Shown here: piece after piece, positions 1-7,771 of the stretch
Position numbering within the stretch: position 1 is the stretch's first letter
Layout of the letters: the number at the start of each line of letters is the position of its first letter
Source of the DNA: Burkholderiales bacterium
GTDB lineage: Bacteria; Pseudomonadota; Gammaproteobacteria; Burkholderiales; Burkholderiaceae_C
Direction of reading: 5' to 3'
DNA: 42,762 nucleotides
Assembly (NCBI GenBank): GCA_947446855.1
Contig: CANFIH010000014.1
Span: 1 to 42,762, forward strand
Translations under genes and position numbers: made by a program
Notes under the pieces: generated by a model
Databases searched by the model: none
The model's input: only the letters and a program-made list of their open reading frames with translations
Told to the model about the DNA's origin: nothing

Positions 1-182
1 CCAGCCAGTTCATCTACACCATCGAGCACCGCCAGGGCCTTAAAGTAGCGGCCCCTGAGGAGGTGGTGTGGCGACATGGCTGGATTGACAACGCGCAACT
101 CGAAGCACTGGCCAAGCCGCTGGCCAAGTCGGGTTACGGGCAGTACCTGCTGCGCCTGCTCAAGGAAGCGACCTACGGATGA
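1..182 (+). CDS. rfbA: Glucose-1-phosphate thymidylyltransferase, C-terminal fragment
   Basis: The window opens inside this gene; only the last 59 codons are present (frame starting at base 3, stop TGA 180-182). The visible peptide contains IEHRQGLKVAAPEEVVWRHG and ends in YLLRLLKEATYG, which matches the C-terminal helical part of RmlA/RfbA. RfbA joins glucose-1-phosphate to dTTP to give dTDP-glucose, the first step of dTDP-L-rhamnose synthesis for surface polysaccharide. Its stop overlaps the rfbC start (ATGA), so the two are probably translationally coupled. The catalytic N-terminal part lies outside the window, so the assignment rests on the tail and on the neighbouring rfbC. Confidence 0.85.
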   Translation, partial: SQFIYTIEHRQGLKVAAPEEVVWRHGWIDNAQLEALAKPLAKSGYGQYLLRLLKEATYG

Positions 183-721
183 AGGCCACTCCCACACGCA
201 TTGCCGACGTGCTGCTGCTCGAACCCAAGGTGTTCGGCGATGCGCGGGGCTTTTTCTTCGAGAGCTATAACCAGCAAGTGTTTGAAGAGGCCACGGGCGT
301 GAAGGCCTGCTTTGTACAAGACAACCACTCCAAGTCCAGCCAGGGTGTGCTGCGCGGCCTGCACTACCAAGTGCAAAACGCCCAGGGCAAACTGGTGCGG
401 GTCACCCAGGGCGAGGTGTTTGATGTGGCTGTGGACATCCGTCCGGGCTCCCCGACCTGTGGCCAGTGGGTTGGCGAGATTTTGAGCGCCGACAACAAGC
501 GCCAGCTGTGGATACCCGCAGGTCTGGCGCACGGTTTTCTGGTGCTCTCGGAAACGGCCGAATTCCTGTATAAAACCACCGAATACTACGCCCCTGCGCA
601 TGAGCGCTGCATAGCCTGGAATGACCCGACACTGGCCATCCAATGGCCGGCTGGGGGACAAGCGCCGCAACTGTCGGCAAAGGACCAGGCTGGAGCCACT
701 TTCGCCAGTCTGCTGCGCTGA
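179..721 (+). CDS. rfbC: dTDP-4-dehydrorhamnose 3,5-epimerase
   Basis: The 180-residue product has the usual length and cupin fold sequence of RmlC/RfbC. It carries the RGLHYQ motif with the catalytic His at residue 62, the FFFESY substrate-loop region near residues 25-30, the WIPAGLAHGF strand near 111-120, and the conserved Tyr near 131. The enzyme epimerises C3 and C5 of dTDP-4-keto-6-deoxyglucose, the third step of dTDP-L-rhamnose synthesis in the cytoplasm. The start overlaps the rfbA stop by four bases. It is the last rhamnose gene here; the next gene, pilB, begins about 110 bases downstream and is unrelated. Confidence 0.95.
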   Translation: MKATPTRIADVLLLEPKVFGDARGFFFESYNQQVFEEATGVKACFVQDNHSKSSQGVLRGLHYQVQNAQGKLVRVTQGEVFDVAVDIRPGSPTCGQWVGEILSADNKRQLWIPAGLAHGFLVLSETAEFLYKTTEYYAPAHERCIAWNDPTLAIQWPAGGQAPQLSAKDQAGATFASLLR

Positions 722-745
722 TGCCGCACCGCTGGAGCCTGCGTA

Positions 746-763
746 AGCCCGTTGCAACGGGTT
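746..763. other. GC-rich palindrome between rfbC and pilB
   Basis: The sequence CCCGTTGCAACGGG (748-761) is a perfect palindrome extended by one A-T and one G-T pair. It is followed on the plus strand by a short T-rich stretch (TTACATTTACATT). It could be a weak terminator for the rhamnose operon or a protein-binding dyad upstream of pilB. The loop would be very tight if it folds as RNA, so the terminator reading is uncertain. Confidence 0.3.
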
Positions 764-831
764 ACATTTACATTGATTGGGCGATCAGCGATGATCCTTC
801 AACCTGTCACGCAATGGATATGCTGTAACCA

Positions 832-2565
832 ATGGCCGCCTCTGTCGATTCCCTCCTGCAAGATTCAAGTGCCATTGCGCTCCCCGGCCTGGGACGCGCC
901 ATGGTCGCAGCCGGCAAGCTGGGCCAAAAGGCTGCAGAAGACATATACGGCCGGTCCATCGCCAACAAGACCAGCTTCATCTCCGAACTGGTAGGTTCCG
1001 GCGTTGTTTCGGCGTCTGATCTGGCACACACCCTGTCTCAGGCCTTTGCAGCGCCACTTGTCGATCTGGATGCGATAGACCCACAACGCCTGCCCAAGGG
1101 TTTGCTGGACAACAAAACCTGCCAGGATTACCGCCTGGTGGTCTTAAGCAAGCGCAACAACCGCTTGATGGTGGCCACGGCCGACCCTTCTGACCAACGC
1201 GCTGCCGAAAAAATCAAATTCTCGACCCAGATGGGCGTGGACTGGATCATTGCGGAATACGACAAGTTATCCAAATTGGTGGAAGCCAACTCGGTCTCGG
1301 CCACCGAGGCGGTGGAAGACATCATTGGCGGTGATTTTGAATTTGATGAATATGCGTCCGAGACGGCGATGGAAACATCGCAAGCCACCGCTGAAGTGGA
1401 AGACGCACCCGTGGTGCGCTTCTTGCAAAAGATGTTGCTGGACGCCTTCAGCATGCGCGCGTCCGACTTGCACTTTGAACCGTACGAGCACACCTACCGG
1501 GTGCGTTTCCGGATTGACGGACAGCTGCGCGAAATTGCCAGCCCGCCTGTGGCCATTAAGGACAAACTGGCCTCCCGCATCAAGGTGATCTCCCGCATGG
1601 ACATCTCGGAAAAGCGGGTGCCGCAGGACGGGCGCATGAAGCTCAAGGTCGGCCCCGACCGGGTGATCGATTTCCGTGTCAGTACCCTGCCCACTTTGTT
1701 CGGCGAAAAGATCGTGATCCGGATTCTGGATCCGGCCAGCGCCAAGCTCGGCATCGATGCGCTGGGCTACGAAGCGGATGAGAAAGAACGACTGCTCAAA
1801 GCCATCGGCCGTCCCTACGGCATGATTCTGGTCACCGGCCCGACCGGCTCGGGCAAGACTGTGTCGCTGTACACCTGCCTGAACCTGCTGAATCAGCCGG
1901 GCGTCAATATCGCTACCGCGGAAGACCCGTCGGAAATCAATTTACCGGGTGTGAACCAGGTCAACGTGAATGAACGCGCCGGCTTGACCTTTGCTTTGGC
2001 CATGAAGTCCTTTCTGCGCCAGGACCCGGACATCATCATGATCGGTGAAATCCGGGATCTGGAAACAGCCGACATCTCGATCAAGGCCGCGCAAACCGGC
2101 CATCTGGTGCTGTCCACGCTGCACACAAACGATGCGCCTTCCACGCTGGCACGCATGCGCAATATGGGCATAGCCCCATTCAATATTGCGTCCAGCGTGA
2201 TCCTGATCACGGCCCAGCGTCTGGCCCGCAGACTGTGTATGGCCTGTCGCCAGCCCGTGGACATTCCCCGGCAAGCCCTGCTGGATGCGGGTTTTACCGA
2301 TGACGCACTGGATGGCAGTTGGAAACCCTACCGGCCGGTGGGCTGTTCGACCTGCAATCTGGGCTACAAGGGCCGTGTTGGTATCTACCAAGTGATGCCG
2401 ATCACCGAAGCGATTCAGAACATCATCCTGGCCGATGGCAGTGCACGGGAGATTGCAAGGCAGTCCGAACGCGAAGGCGTGCGTTCCCTGAGACAATCCG
2501 GCCTGAGGAAAGTGCAAATGGGGCTGACTTCCCTGGAGGAAGTCCTGGCTGTTACGAACGAATAA
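832..2565 (+). CDS. pilB: Type IV pilus assembly ATPase PilB
   Basis: The 577-residue product is a GspE/PilB family secretion ATPase, the cytoplasmic motor for pilus extension. An N-terminal T2SSE_N-type domain (about residues 50-150) precedes the ATPase core. The core shows Walker A GPTGSGKT (336-343), a Walker B region DPDIIMIGEIRD (398-409) and the His box TGHLVLSTLHTNDA. Four cysteines in two CxxC pairs (469, 472, 505, 508) form the zinc-binding site typical of PilB and absent from the retraction ATPase PilT. The ATG at 832 gives a full-length N-terminus. pilC follows 20 bases downstream, then pilD, which is the standard pilBCD operon. Length and motifs are intact. Confidence 0.97.
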   Translation: MAASVDSLLQDSSAIALPGLGRAMVAAGKLGQKAAEDIYGRSIANKTSFISELVGSGVVSASDLAHTLSQAFAAPLVDLDAIDPQRLPKGLLDNKTCQDYRLVVLSKRNNRLMVATADPSDQRAAEKIKFSTQMGVDWIIAEYDKLSKLVEANSVSATEAVEDIIGGDFEFDEYASETAMETSQATAEVEDAPVVRFLQKMLLDAFSMRASDLHFEPYEHTYRVRFRIDGQLREIASPPVAIKDKLASRIKVISRMDISEKRVPQDGRMKLKVGPDRVIDFRVSTLPTLFGEKIVIRILDPASAKLGIDALGYEADEKERLLKAIGRPYGMILVTGPTGSGKTVSLYTCLNLLNQPGVNIATAEDPSEINLPGVNQVNVNERAGLTFALAMKSFLRQDPDIIMIGEIRDLETADISIKAAQTGHLVLSTLHTNDAPSTLARMRNMGIAPFNIASSVILITAQRLARRLCMACRQPVDIPRQALLDAGFTDDALDGSWKPYRPVGCSTCNLGYKGRVGIYQVMPITEAIQNIILADGSAREIARQSEREGVRSLRQSGLRKVQMGLTSLEEVLAVTNE

Positions 2566-2585
2566 GGCGCAACCCAAGGGAACCT

Positions 2586-3809
2586 ATGGCGACGACTACA
2601 GCTAAAGCTGCTGGCAACAAGGAAGCCGTTTTCGAATGGGATGGCAAGGACAGGAACGGCAAACAGGTGCGCGGGGAGCTGCGTGCCAACGGCGAGAACC
2701 AGGTCAAGTCTGCCCTGCGCCGCCAGGGCGTGACGCCCACCAAGATCAAAAAGCGCCGTATGCGTTCCGGCAAGTCGATCAAGCCCAAGGACCTGGCCAT
2801 CTTTACCCGCCAATTGGCCACCATGATGAAGGCGGGCGTTCCCTTGCTGCAAGCCTTTGACATCGTGGGTCGGGGCAACCCCAACCCCAGCGTGACCAAG
2901 CTGCTCAACGACATACGCAACGACGTGGAGACCGGCACATCACTCAGCACGGCGTTTCGAAAATACCCGATTTACTTCGACAACCTGTATTGCAACCTGA
3001 TCGAAGCCGGTGAGTCGGCAGGCATCCTGGACCAATTGCTGGATCGCCTGGCGGTCTACATGGAGAAGACCGAGGGCATCAAGTCAAAAATCAAATCAGC
3101 GCTGATGTACCCCATTACCGTGATGATTGTGGCCTTCGTGGTGGTGGCTGTGATCATGATTTTTGTGGTGCCTTCCTTCAAGCAGGTGTTCACTTCATTT
3201 GGTGGCGAGTTGCCGGGCCCGACACTGATGGTGATCGCTATGAGCGAGTTCTTTGTGAGCTACTGGTACCTGATCTTTGGCGGTATCGGTGGCGGCGTGT
3301 ACTTCTTTCTGCAATCCTGGAAACGCAATGAAAAGGTCCAAGAGTTCATGGACCGCCTGATGCGCAAGCTGCCAATCTTTGGCAATTTGGTCGAAAAATC
3401 CTGCATTGCGCGCTGGACGCGCACGCTGTCCACCATGTTCGCCGCCGGAGTGCCCCTGGTCGAGGCACTGGACTCGGTAGGAGGCGCTGCAGGCAATATC
3501 GTCTACCTGCAAGCCACGCAGAAGATCCAGCAGGAAGTATCCACCGGCACGGCACTGACGGCTGCCATGACCAATGCCAACCTGTTTCCCTCCATGGTGC
3601 TGCAGATGTGCGCCATCGGCGAAGAGTCCGGCTCGATCGACCACATGCTGGGAAAATGCGCCGACTTTTACGAGGCTGAGGTGGATGACATGGTGGCCGG
3701 CATTTCCAGCCTGATGGAGCCCATCATCATCGTGGTGTTGGGTACCGTGATTGGCGGTATCGTGGTGGCCATGTACCTTCCGATCTTCAAGTTGGGGCAA
3801 GTCGTTTGA
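2586..3809 (+). CDS. pilC: Type IV pilus inner-membrane platform protein PilC
   Basis: The 407-residue product has two T2SSF domains (about 70-195 and 275-397). They are marked by the related motifs FTRQLATMMKAGVPLLQAF and WTRTLSTMFAAGVPLVEAL. Three hydrophobic segments lie near residues 174-195, 224-245 and 375-397. PilC is the inner-membrane platform that couples PilB to pilin assembly. The frame stays open upstream to 2319, but that part overlaps pilB; the ATG at 2586, behind an AAGGGAA Shine-Dalgarno, gives the usual PilC length. The stop TGA shares one base with the pilD ATG. Confidence 0.96.
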   Translation: MATTTAKAAGNKEAVFEWDGKDRNGKQVRGELRANGENQVKSALRRQGVTPTKIKKRRMRSGKSIKPKDLAIFTRQLATMMKAGVPLLQAFDIVGRGNPNPSVTKLLNDIRNDVETGTSLSTAFRKYPIYFDNLYCNLIEAGESAGILDQLLDRLAVYMEKTEGIKSKIKSALMYPITVMIVAFVVVAVIMIFVVPSFKQVFTSFGGELPGPTLMVIAMSEFFVSYWYLIFGGIGGGVYFFLQSWKRNEKVQEFMDRLMRKLPIFGNLVEKSCIARWTRTLSTMFAAGVPLVEALDSVGGAAGNIVYLQATQKIQQEVSTGTALTAAMTNANLFPSMVLQMCAIGEESGSIDHMLGKCADFYEAEVDDMVAGISSLMEPIIIVVLGTVIGGIVVAMYLPIFKLGQVV

Positions 3810-4663
3810 TGGGCTATGGTGTGCAATGGCTGGATGCCAGCCTTTTTGGATTGTTCGGGCTGCTGTTCGGCAGTTTTTTAAATGTGGTGGTGTACCGCCT
3901 GCCCAAGATGATGGAACGTCAGTGGCAACAAGAAGCCGCTGAAATGGCGGGGCAGGACGCTCCGGAACAAGAGCCGTTTAACCTCATGGTGCCGCGTTCG
4001 CGCTGCCCGCACTGCGGCCACGCGATCGCCTGGTATGAAAACATTCCGGTGCTGAGCTACCTGGCACTGGGCGGCAAATGCTCGGCCTGCAAGGCCCCCA
4101 TCAGTGCCCGCTACCCGTTGATAGAAGCCACTCTTGCTGCGCTGTTCTTCTATTGCATCTGGACACACGGAGCCAATGCCACCGGCTATGCCTGGTGTGC
4201 GTTCTGTGCCATCTTGCTGACCCTGGCTTTGATTGACTGGGACACCACCTTGTTGCCCGACGACCTCACCCTGCCGCTGCTCTGGTTGGGGATGATTGCT
4301 GCCGCCCTGCACTGGATTCCAGTTTCCCTGAACGATGCGCTATGGGGCGCGGTGGCGGGCTACTTGTCCTTGTGGCTGGTGTACTGGGGCTTCAAACTCG
4401 CAACCGGTAAAGAAGGCATGGGATATGGCGACTTCAAGTTGTTTGCCGCCCTGGGGGTCTGGTTTGGCTGGCAGACGCTGATTCCCATCATCCTGATCGC
4501 CTCTGTCATCGGTGCGGTGATTGGCATTGCCATGAAACTCAACGCCAGTCTGCGCGAGGGCGGCTACGTGCCCTTCGGGCCGTTTTTAGCAGGTGCGGGC
4601 TTCAGTGCGTTGGTGTTGACGCCCCAAGTGCTGTGCCGTGCCATCGGACTTCCGGGTGCCTAA
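3809..4663 (+). CDS. pilD: Prepilin leader peptidase / N-methyltransferase PilD
   Basis: The 284-residue polytopic membrane protein cleaves type IV prepilin leaders and methylates the new N-terminus. The N-terminal cytoplasmic domain has two CxxC pairs (66/69 and 91/94), as in methylating PilD enzymes. The aspartyl-protease signature appears as LIDWDTTLLPDD (about 142-152) and GYGDFK (205-210). About eight hydrophobic segments are visible. I take the ATG at 3809, which shares its A with the pilC stop (TGATG); a TTG one codon earlier is possible but less likely. The gene's end overlaps the start of coaE by about 26 bases. Confidence 0.96.
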   Translation: MGYGVQWLDASLFGLFGLLFGSFLNVVVYRLPKMMERQWQQEAAEMAGQDAPEQEPFNLMVPRSRCPHCGHAIAWYENIPVLSYLALGGKCSACKAPISARYPLIEATLAALFFYCIWTHGANATGYAWCAFCAILLTLALIDWDTTLLPDDLTLPLLWLGMIAAALHWIPVSLNDALWGAVAGYLSLWLVYWGFKLATGKEGMGYGDFKLFAALGVWFGWQTLIPIILIASVIGAVIGIAMKLNASLREGGYVPFGPFLAGAGFSALVLTPQVLCRAIGLPGA

Positions 4664-5264
4664 ACCTTACCGACTGGGTTTGACCGGCGGCATAGGCAGC
4701 GGCAAAAGCACTGTCGCCCGCATGCTGGCTGATCTGGGAGCCGGCGTGATGGATGCCGATGCCATTTCCCGGGCCACCACGGCAAGCGGTGGCGCGGCCA
4801 TTCCATTGATCCAAGCCCGGTTCGGTGCAAGCTTCATAGGTGAGGATGGCGCATTGAACCGTGAGCGTATGCGCCAACAGGTCTTTAACGACCCGCAGGC
4901 CAAGTCACAACTGGAATCCATCATCCACCCGTTGGTGGGGCAACAAATTGCGACGCAAGCGCAGACACTTGCTGATTCTGGAACGACGTGTCTGGTGTTC
5001 GACATTCCTTTATTGGTGGAGTCTGCGCACTGGCGCACAAGTTTGGACCGCGTTCTGGTGGTGGACTGCACGCCGGCCACACAAATCAGCAGGGTCGCTG
5101 CGCGCAGTGGTCTGAGCGCACCCGAGATTCAAAAAATCATGGCAGCACAAGCCAGTCGAGCCCGGCGTCTGGCTGCGGCCGACATCGTGCTGTTCAATGA
5201 TGGCCTTTCTTTGCAAGCCCTGGCGAGTCGGGTGCAGGAAATTGGGCAGCAGTTCGGGCTATGA
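4638..5264 (+). CDS. coaE: Dephospho-CoA kinase
   Basis: The 208-residue product phosphorylates dephospho-CoA at the 3' hydroxyl of its ribose, the last step of coenzyme A synthesis. The P-loop GGIGSGKS is at residues 17-24 and the conserved DADAISR follows. The family motifs IIHPLV and FDIPLLVES come later in the chain. The start is a GTG at 4638, inside the end of pilD; a second in-frame GTG at 4656 would shorten the protein by six residues and cannot be excluded. The position behind pilD and before zapD and yacG is conserved in beta- and gammaproteobacteria. Confidence 0.95.
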   Translation: MPSDFRVPKPYRLGLTGGIGSGKSTVARMLADLGAGVMDADAISRATTASGGAAIPLIQARFGASFIGEDGALNRERMRQQVFNDPQAKSQLESIIHPLVGQQIATQAQTLADSGTTCLVFDIPLLVESAHWRTSLDRVLVVDCTPATQISRVAARSGLSAPEIQKIMAAQASRARRLAAADIVLFNDGLSLQALASRVQEIGQQFGL

Positions 5265-5286
5265 TGCGCCCACCCGAAAGCACAGC

Positions 5287-6042
5287 GTGATTCTCTACGA
5301 ATATCCCTTTAACGAACGCATTCGCACTTATCTGCGCCTTGAACATCTGTTCTTGCGTCTAGCCACCCTGGTCTCGCGCGAAGCGCCGCTGGACCACCAC
5401 TTTGCCCTGACCACGATCTTTGAAGTCATGGACGTGGGTGCGCGCGCCGACCTGAAATCTGATGTCCTCAAAGACCTGGACAAGCAAAAACAGGTGCTCA
5501 ACGGCTACCGCGGCAATCCGGCCATTTCTGAAGGCGTGCTGGACAAGGTGATTGCACAGGTCGAAGGCTGTTTTGAAGCCTTGAACGCAACCACCGGCAA
5601 GGCCGGGCAATCGCTGACAGAAAACGACTGGCTGATGAGCATCCGCAGCCGCGTCGGCATCCCGGGCGGAACCTGCGAATTTGACTTGCCAGCCTATTTT
5701 GCCTGGCAACACCGCAGTGCCGATGCCCGCAAGAAAGACCTGCACCGCTGGGCCTCCACGCTGGCTCCGCTGGCGGAATCCATCCATTTGCTGCTCAAGA
5801 TGCTGCGCGATTCAGGCTCACCACAAAAGGTCGTGGCCACGGCTGGCCAGTTTCAGCAAACCCTGCCTCAGGGTCGGACCTTCCAGCTGATGCGCTTGGC
5901 AATCGATCCGGCGTTGCAGCTGATTCCCGAAATCAGCGGCAATCGGCTGATGCTGTCTATCCGTCTGATGCGTATGGATGCTGAGGACAAACTGCAGCCT
6001 GCACTGCAGGACGGCGCGTTCGAAATCGCACTGTGCTCGTAA
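5287..6042 (+). CDS. zapD: Cell division protein ZapD
   Basis: The 251-residue product belongs to the ZapD (YacF, DUF1342) family, which binds the FtsZ C-terminus and bundles FtsZ filaments at the division ring. The N-terminus VILYEYPFNERIRTYLRLEH is the family signature, and the sequence is mostly helical followed by a beta-rich C-terminal region. The frame is open from 5197, inside coaE, but homologs begin at this motif, so the GTG at 5287 is the likely start. coaE ends 22 bases upstream and yacG begins 18 bases downstream, matching the known coaE-zapD-yacG linkage. Confidence 0.93.
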   Translation: MILYEYPFNERIRTYLRLEHLFLRLATLVSREAPLDHHFALTTIFEVMDVGARADLKSDVLKDLDKQKQVLNGYRGNPAISEGVLDKVIAQVEGCFEALNATTGKAGQSLTENDWLMSIRSRVGIPGGTCEFDLPAYFAWQHRSADARKKDLHRWASTLAPLAESIHLLLKMLRDSGSPQKVVATAGQFQQTLPQGRTFQLMRLAIDPALQLIPEISGNRLMLSIRLMRMDAEDKLQPALQDGAFEIALCS

Positions 6043-6060
6043 GCAGGAAATAGCCAGCCC

Positions 6061-6264
6061 GTGAATTCCTCCATTCCCACAAAAATCGTGCCTTGCCCGG
6101 CTTGTGGCGGCGAAAGCGTCTACTCCGCCAACAACCCGTTCCGGCCCTTTTGCAGTGAACGTTGCAAGAACATCGACTTTGGAGCCTGGGCCAGCGAGGC
6201 CTTTCGGGTACCTACGGAAGCGCCGCCCGAAGGTGAGTTATTCGGCGACCCCAAGCTGCAATAA
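6061..6264 (+). CDS. yacG: DNA gyrase inhibitor / zinc-binding protein YacG
   Basis: A 67-residue protein with the YacG treble-clef zinc site: CPAC at residues 12-15 and CSERC at 31-35 provide the four cysteines. The family motif DFGAWASE follows. In E. coli YacG binds GyrB and inhibits gyrase. The start is a GTG at 6061, with an AGGAA sequence upstream at a rather long spacing. It is the last gene of the pilBCD-coaE-zapD-yacG group and converges with mutT, whose stop is 18 bases away. Confidence 0.93.
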   Translation: MNSSIPTKIVPCPACGGESVYSANNPFRPFCSERCKNIDFGAWASEAFRVPTEAPPEGELFGDPKLQ

Positions 6265-6282
6265 AGACTGCAGCCTGCAAGC

Positions 6283-6774
6283 TCAGCTGGAGCGGGGGCT
6301 CACCGCTTGATGGGTGTCTGCGGAAAAACCCCGCTCTTGCGCAAACCAGGCCAGCACAGGCACCGTGCCCGGTAGCACCGGCTGCACCTGCACCGGCAGT
6401 TGTTCCCAGGAGAACTCTTGTGCCTCACGCATCTGCAGCTCACCACCCCAGTCAAACACCTTGCAGAAATGCAACCGGACCAGCGCGTGCGGATAGTCCA
6501 CCATTTCGACATGCCAAGGCGTGACGGCACCAACGGTGATGCCGAGCTCTTCTTGCAACTCACGGCGCAAAGCCTGCTCTACCGACTCCTCCGCCTCGAG
6601 CTTGCCACCGGGAAACTCCCAGTAACCGGCATACACCTTGCCCACGGGACGTGAGGTCAGCAGAAAAGCACCGTCGCCACGCACCAGCACGCCCACCGCC
6701 ACTTCGGTCACCGGGCGATCCGGCCCACCCAGGCGCTCGGCATGGGCGTCGGCCATCAAGGTGAGTTTGCTCAT
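6283..6774 (-). CDS. mutT: MutT-type NUDIX hydrolase
   Basis: The 163-residue product has a complete Nudix box starting at G57 (GGKLEAEESVEQALRRELQE), with E63, R71, E72, E75 and E76 in register. The upstream WEFPGGK is typical of MutT, which hydrolyses 8-oxo-dGTP so that it is not built into DNA. The usual MutT core is about 130 residues, so this has a short N-terminal extension but lacks the thiamine-phosphate-synthase-like domain found in some proteobacterial MutT proteins. Its start overlaps the stop of the DUF815 gene (ATGA), implying coupled translation. Substrate specificity is inferred from the family. Confidence 0.9.
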   Translation of the reverse strand: MSKLTLMADAHAERLGGPDRPVTEVAVGVLVRGDGAFLLTSRPVGKVYAGYWEFPGGKLEAEESVEQALRRELQEELGITVGAVTPWHVEMVDYPHALVRLHFCKVFDWGGELQMREAQEFSWEQLPVQVQPVLPGTVPVLAWFAQERGFSADTHQAVSPRSS

Positions 6775-7658
6775 TCCAGCGAGGTCTTGCGACCGGCGTA
6801 GTCCTGGGCAAACTGCCGGGCCACGCGGCCGCTACGGGAACCGCGCTCCAGCGCCCACAAGAGCGCATCAGGGCGTGCCGTCTCGATCTCGCTGGCAGAT
6901 ACGCCCAACACGCTCAGCCACTGGGCAGCGATGTGCAGGTATTCGTCCTGCGTGAACGGGTAGAAGCTAACCCACAGACCAAAACGCTCGGACAGCGATA
7001 TTTTTTCCTCCACCACTTCGCCCGGATGCACCTCGCCCTCAGGCGTGTGGGTGTAGGTGAGGTTCTCCGACATGTACTCGGGCAACAGGTGACGGCGGTT
7101 GCTGGTGGCATAGACCAACACATTGGCTGTGGCAGCGGCCACCGAACCATCCAGCACCGACTTCAAGGCCTTGTAGCCGGGCTCGCCTTCGTCAAAACTC
7201 AAGTCATCGCAGAACACAATGAACTTTTCGGGCCGCTTGGCCACCAGGTCCACAATGTCCGGCAGGTCCACCAGATCGGCCTTGTCCACTTCAATCAGGC
7301 GCAGACCCTGGGCGGCATAGGTGTGCAGGCAAGCGCGGATCAGGGACGACTTTCCGGTACCCCGGGCGCCGGTCAGCAGCACGTTATTGGCCGTGGCCCC
7401 CCGCACAAACTGCGCCGTGTTGCGCTGGATTTTTTCTTTCTGCTGATCGATATCAACAAGATCTGCCAGGCTCATGGCGCCCACGTGGTGCACCGGCGAA
7501 ATCACACCCTGGCCGGAAGAGCGGCGGCGGTAGCGAAAGGCGATGGACTCGTTCCAGTCCGGCTCGGACAGACCATGCGGCAAGGAAGCCTCGACCCGCG
7601 CCATAAACAGCTCAGCACGCGCCAGAAATAGTTCTATCTTTTCATTCATATCAAGCAT
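6771..7658 (-). CDS. DUF815 family AAA-type ATPase
   Basis: The 295-residue cytoplasmic protein carries a P-loop GARGTGKSS (97-105) and a Walker B-like strand FIVFCDDLSF (146-155). It also has the polar motif YATSNRRHLLPE, all typical of DUF815 (a DnaA/RuvB-like AAA group). Its cellular role is not established. A second in-frame ATG three codons in (7649) has a slightly better upstream GGAT sequence, so the start is uncertain by nine bases. The gene sits directly upstream of mutT with a four-base overlap, a linkage I recall as common in Burkholderiales. The intergenic gap before it contains repeat B1. Confidence 0.88.
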   Translation of the reverse strand: MLDMNEKIELFLARAELFMARVEASLPHGLSEPDWNESIAFRYRRRSSGQGVISPVHHVGAMSLADLVDIDQQKEKIQRNTAQFVRGATANNVLLTGARGTGKSSLIRACLHTYAAQGLRLIEVDKADLVDLPDIVDLVAKRPEKFIVFCDDLSFDEGEPGYKALKSVLDGSVAAATANVLVYATSNRRHLLPEYMSENLTYTHTPEGEVHPGEVVEEKISLSERFGLWVSFYPFTQDEYLHIAAQWLSVLGVSASEIETARPDALLWALERGSRSGRVARQFAQDYAGRKTSLE

Positions 7659-7683
7659 CCGGAGCGCAAGGCGTTAACACAGG

Positions 7684-7739
7684 AACACCGTGGAACCGGC
7701 TTGGCCGGGCCACTGGTGTTGAGCCAGCAAGGGGGGAAC
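7684..7739 (+). repeat. Intergenic hairpin repeat B1
   Basis: This lies between the argJ stop and the DUF815 start. The hairpin pairs AACACC (7684-7689) with GGTGTT (7715-7720), GTGG with CCAC, and CCGGC with GCCGG around a TTG loop, with one bulged T at 7714. It is followed by a G-run (AAGGGGGGAACAGG) and GACACGCAGTG (7743-7753). A second copy (B2) lies at 24651-24720 with the same order of elements and compensating changes in the stem. Confidence 0.75.
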
Positions 7740-7771
7740 AGGCGACACGCAGTGAGCCTGGACGGGGGTGT

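Noticed and set aside
2319-2585. N-terminal extension of pilC into pilB
   Set aside because: The frame is open there, but the added 89 residues have no homology to PilC and pilB occupies the region; the ATG at 2586 gives the normal length.
5197-5286. N-terminal extension of zapD into coaE
   Set aside because: The 30 extra residues are not part of the ZapD family, which begins at the motif starting at the GTG 5287.
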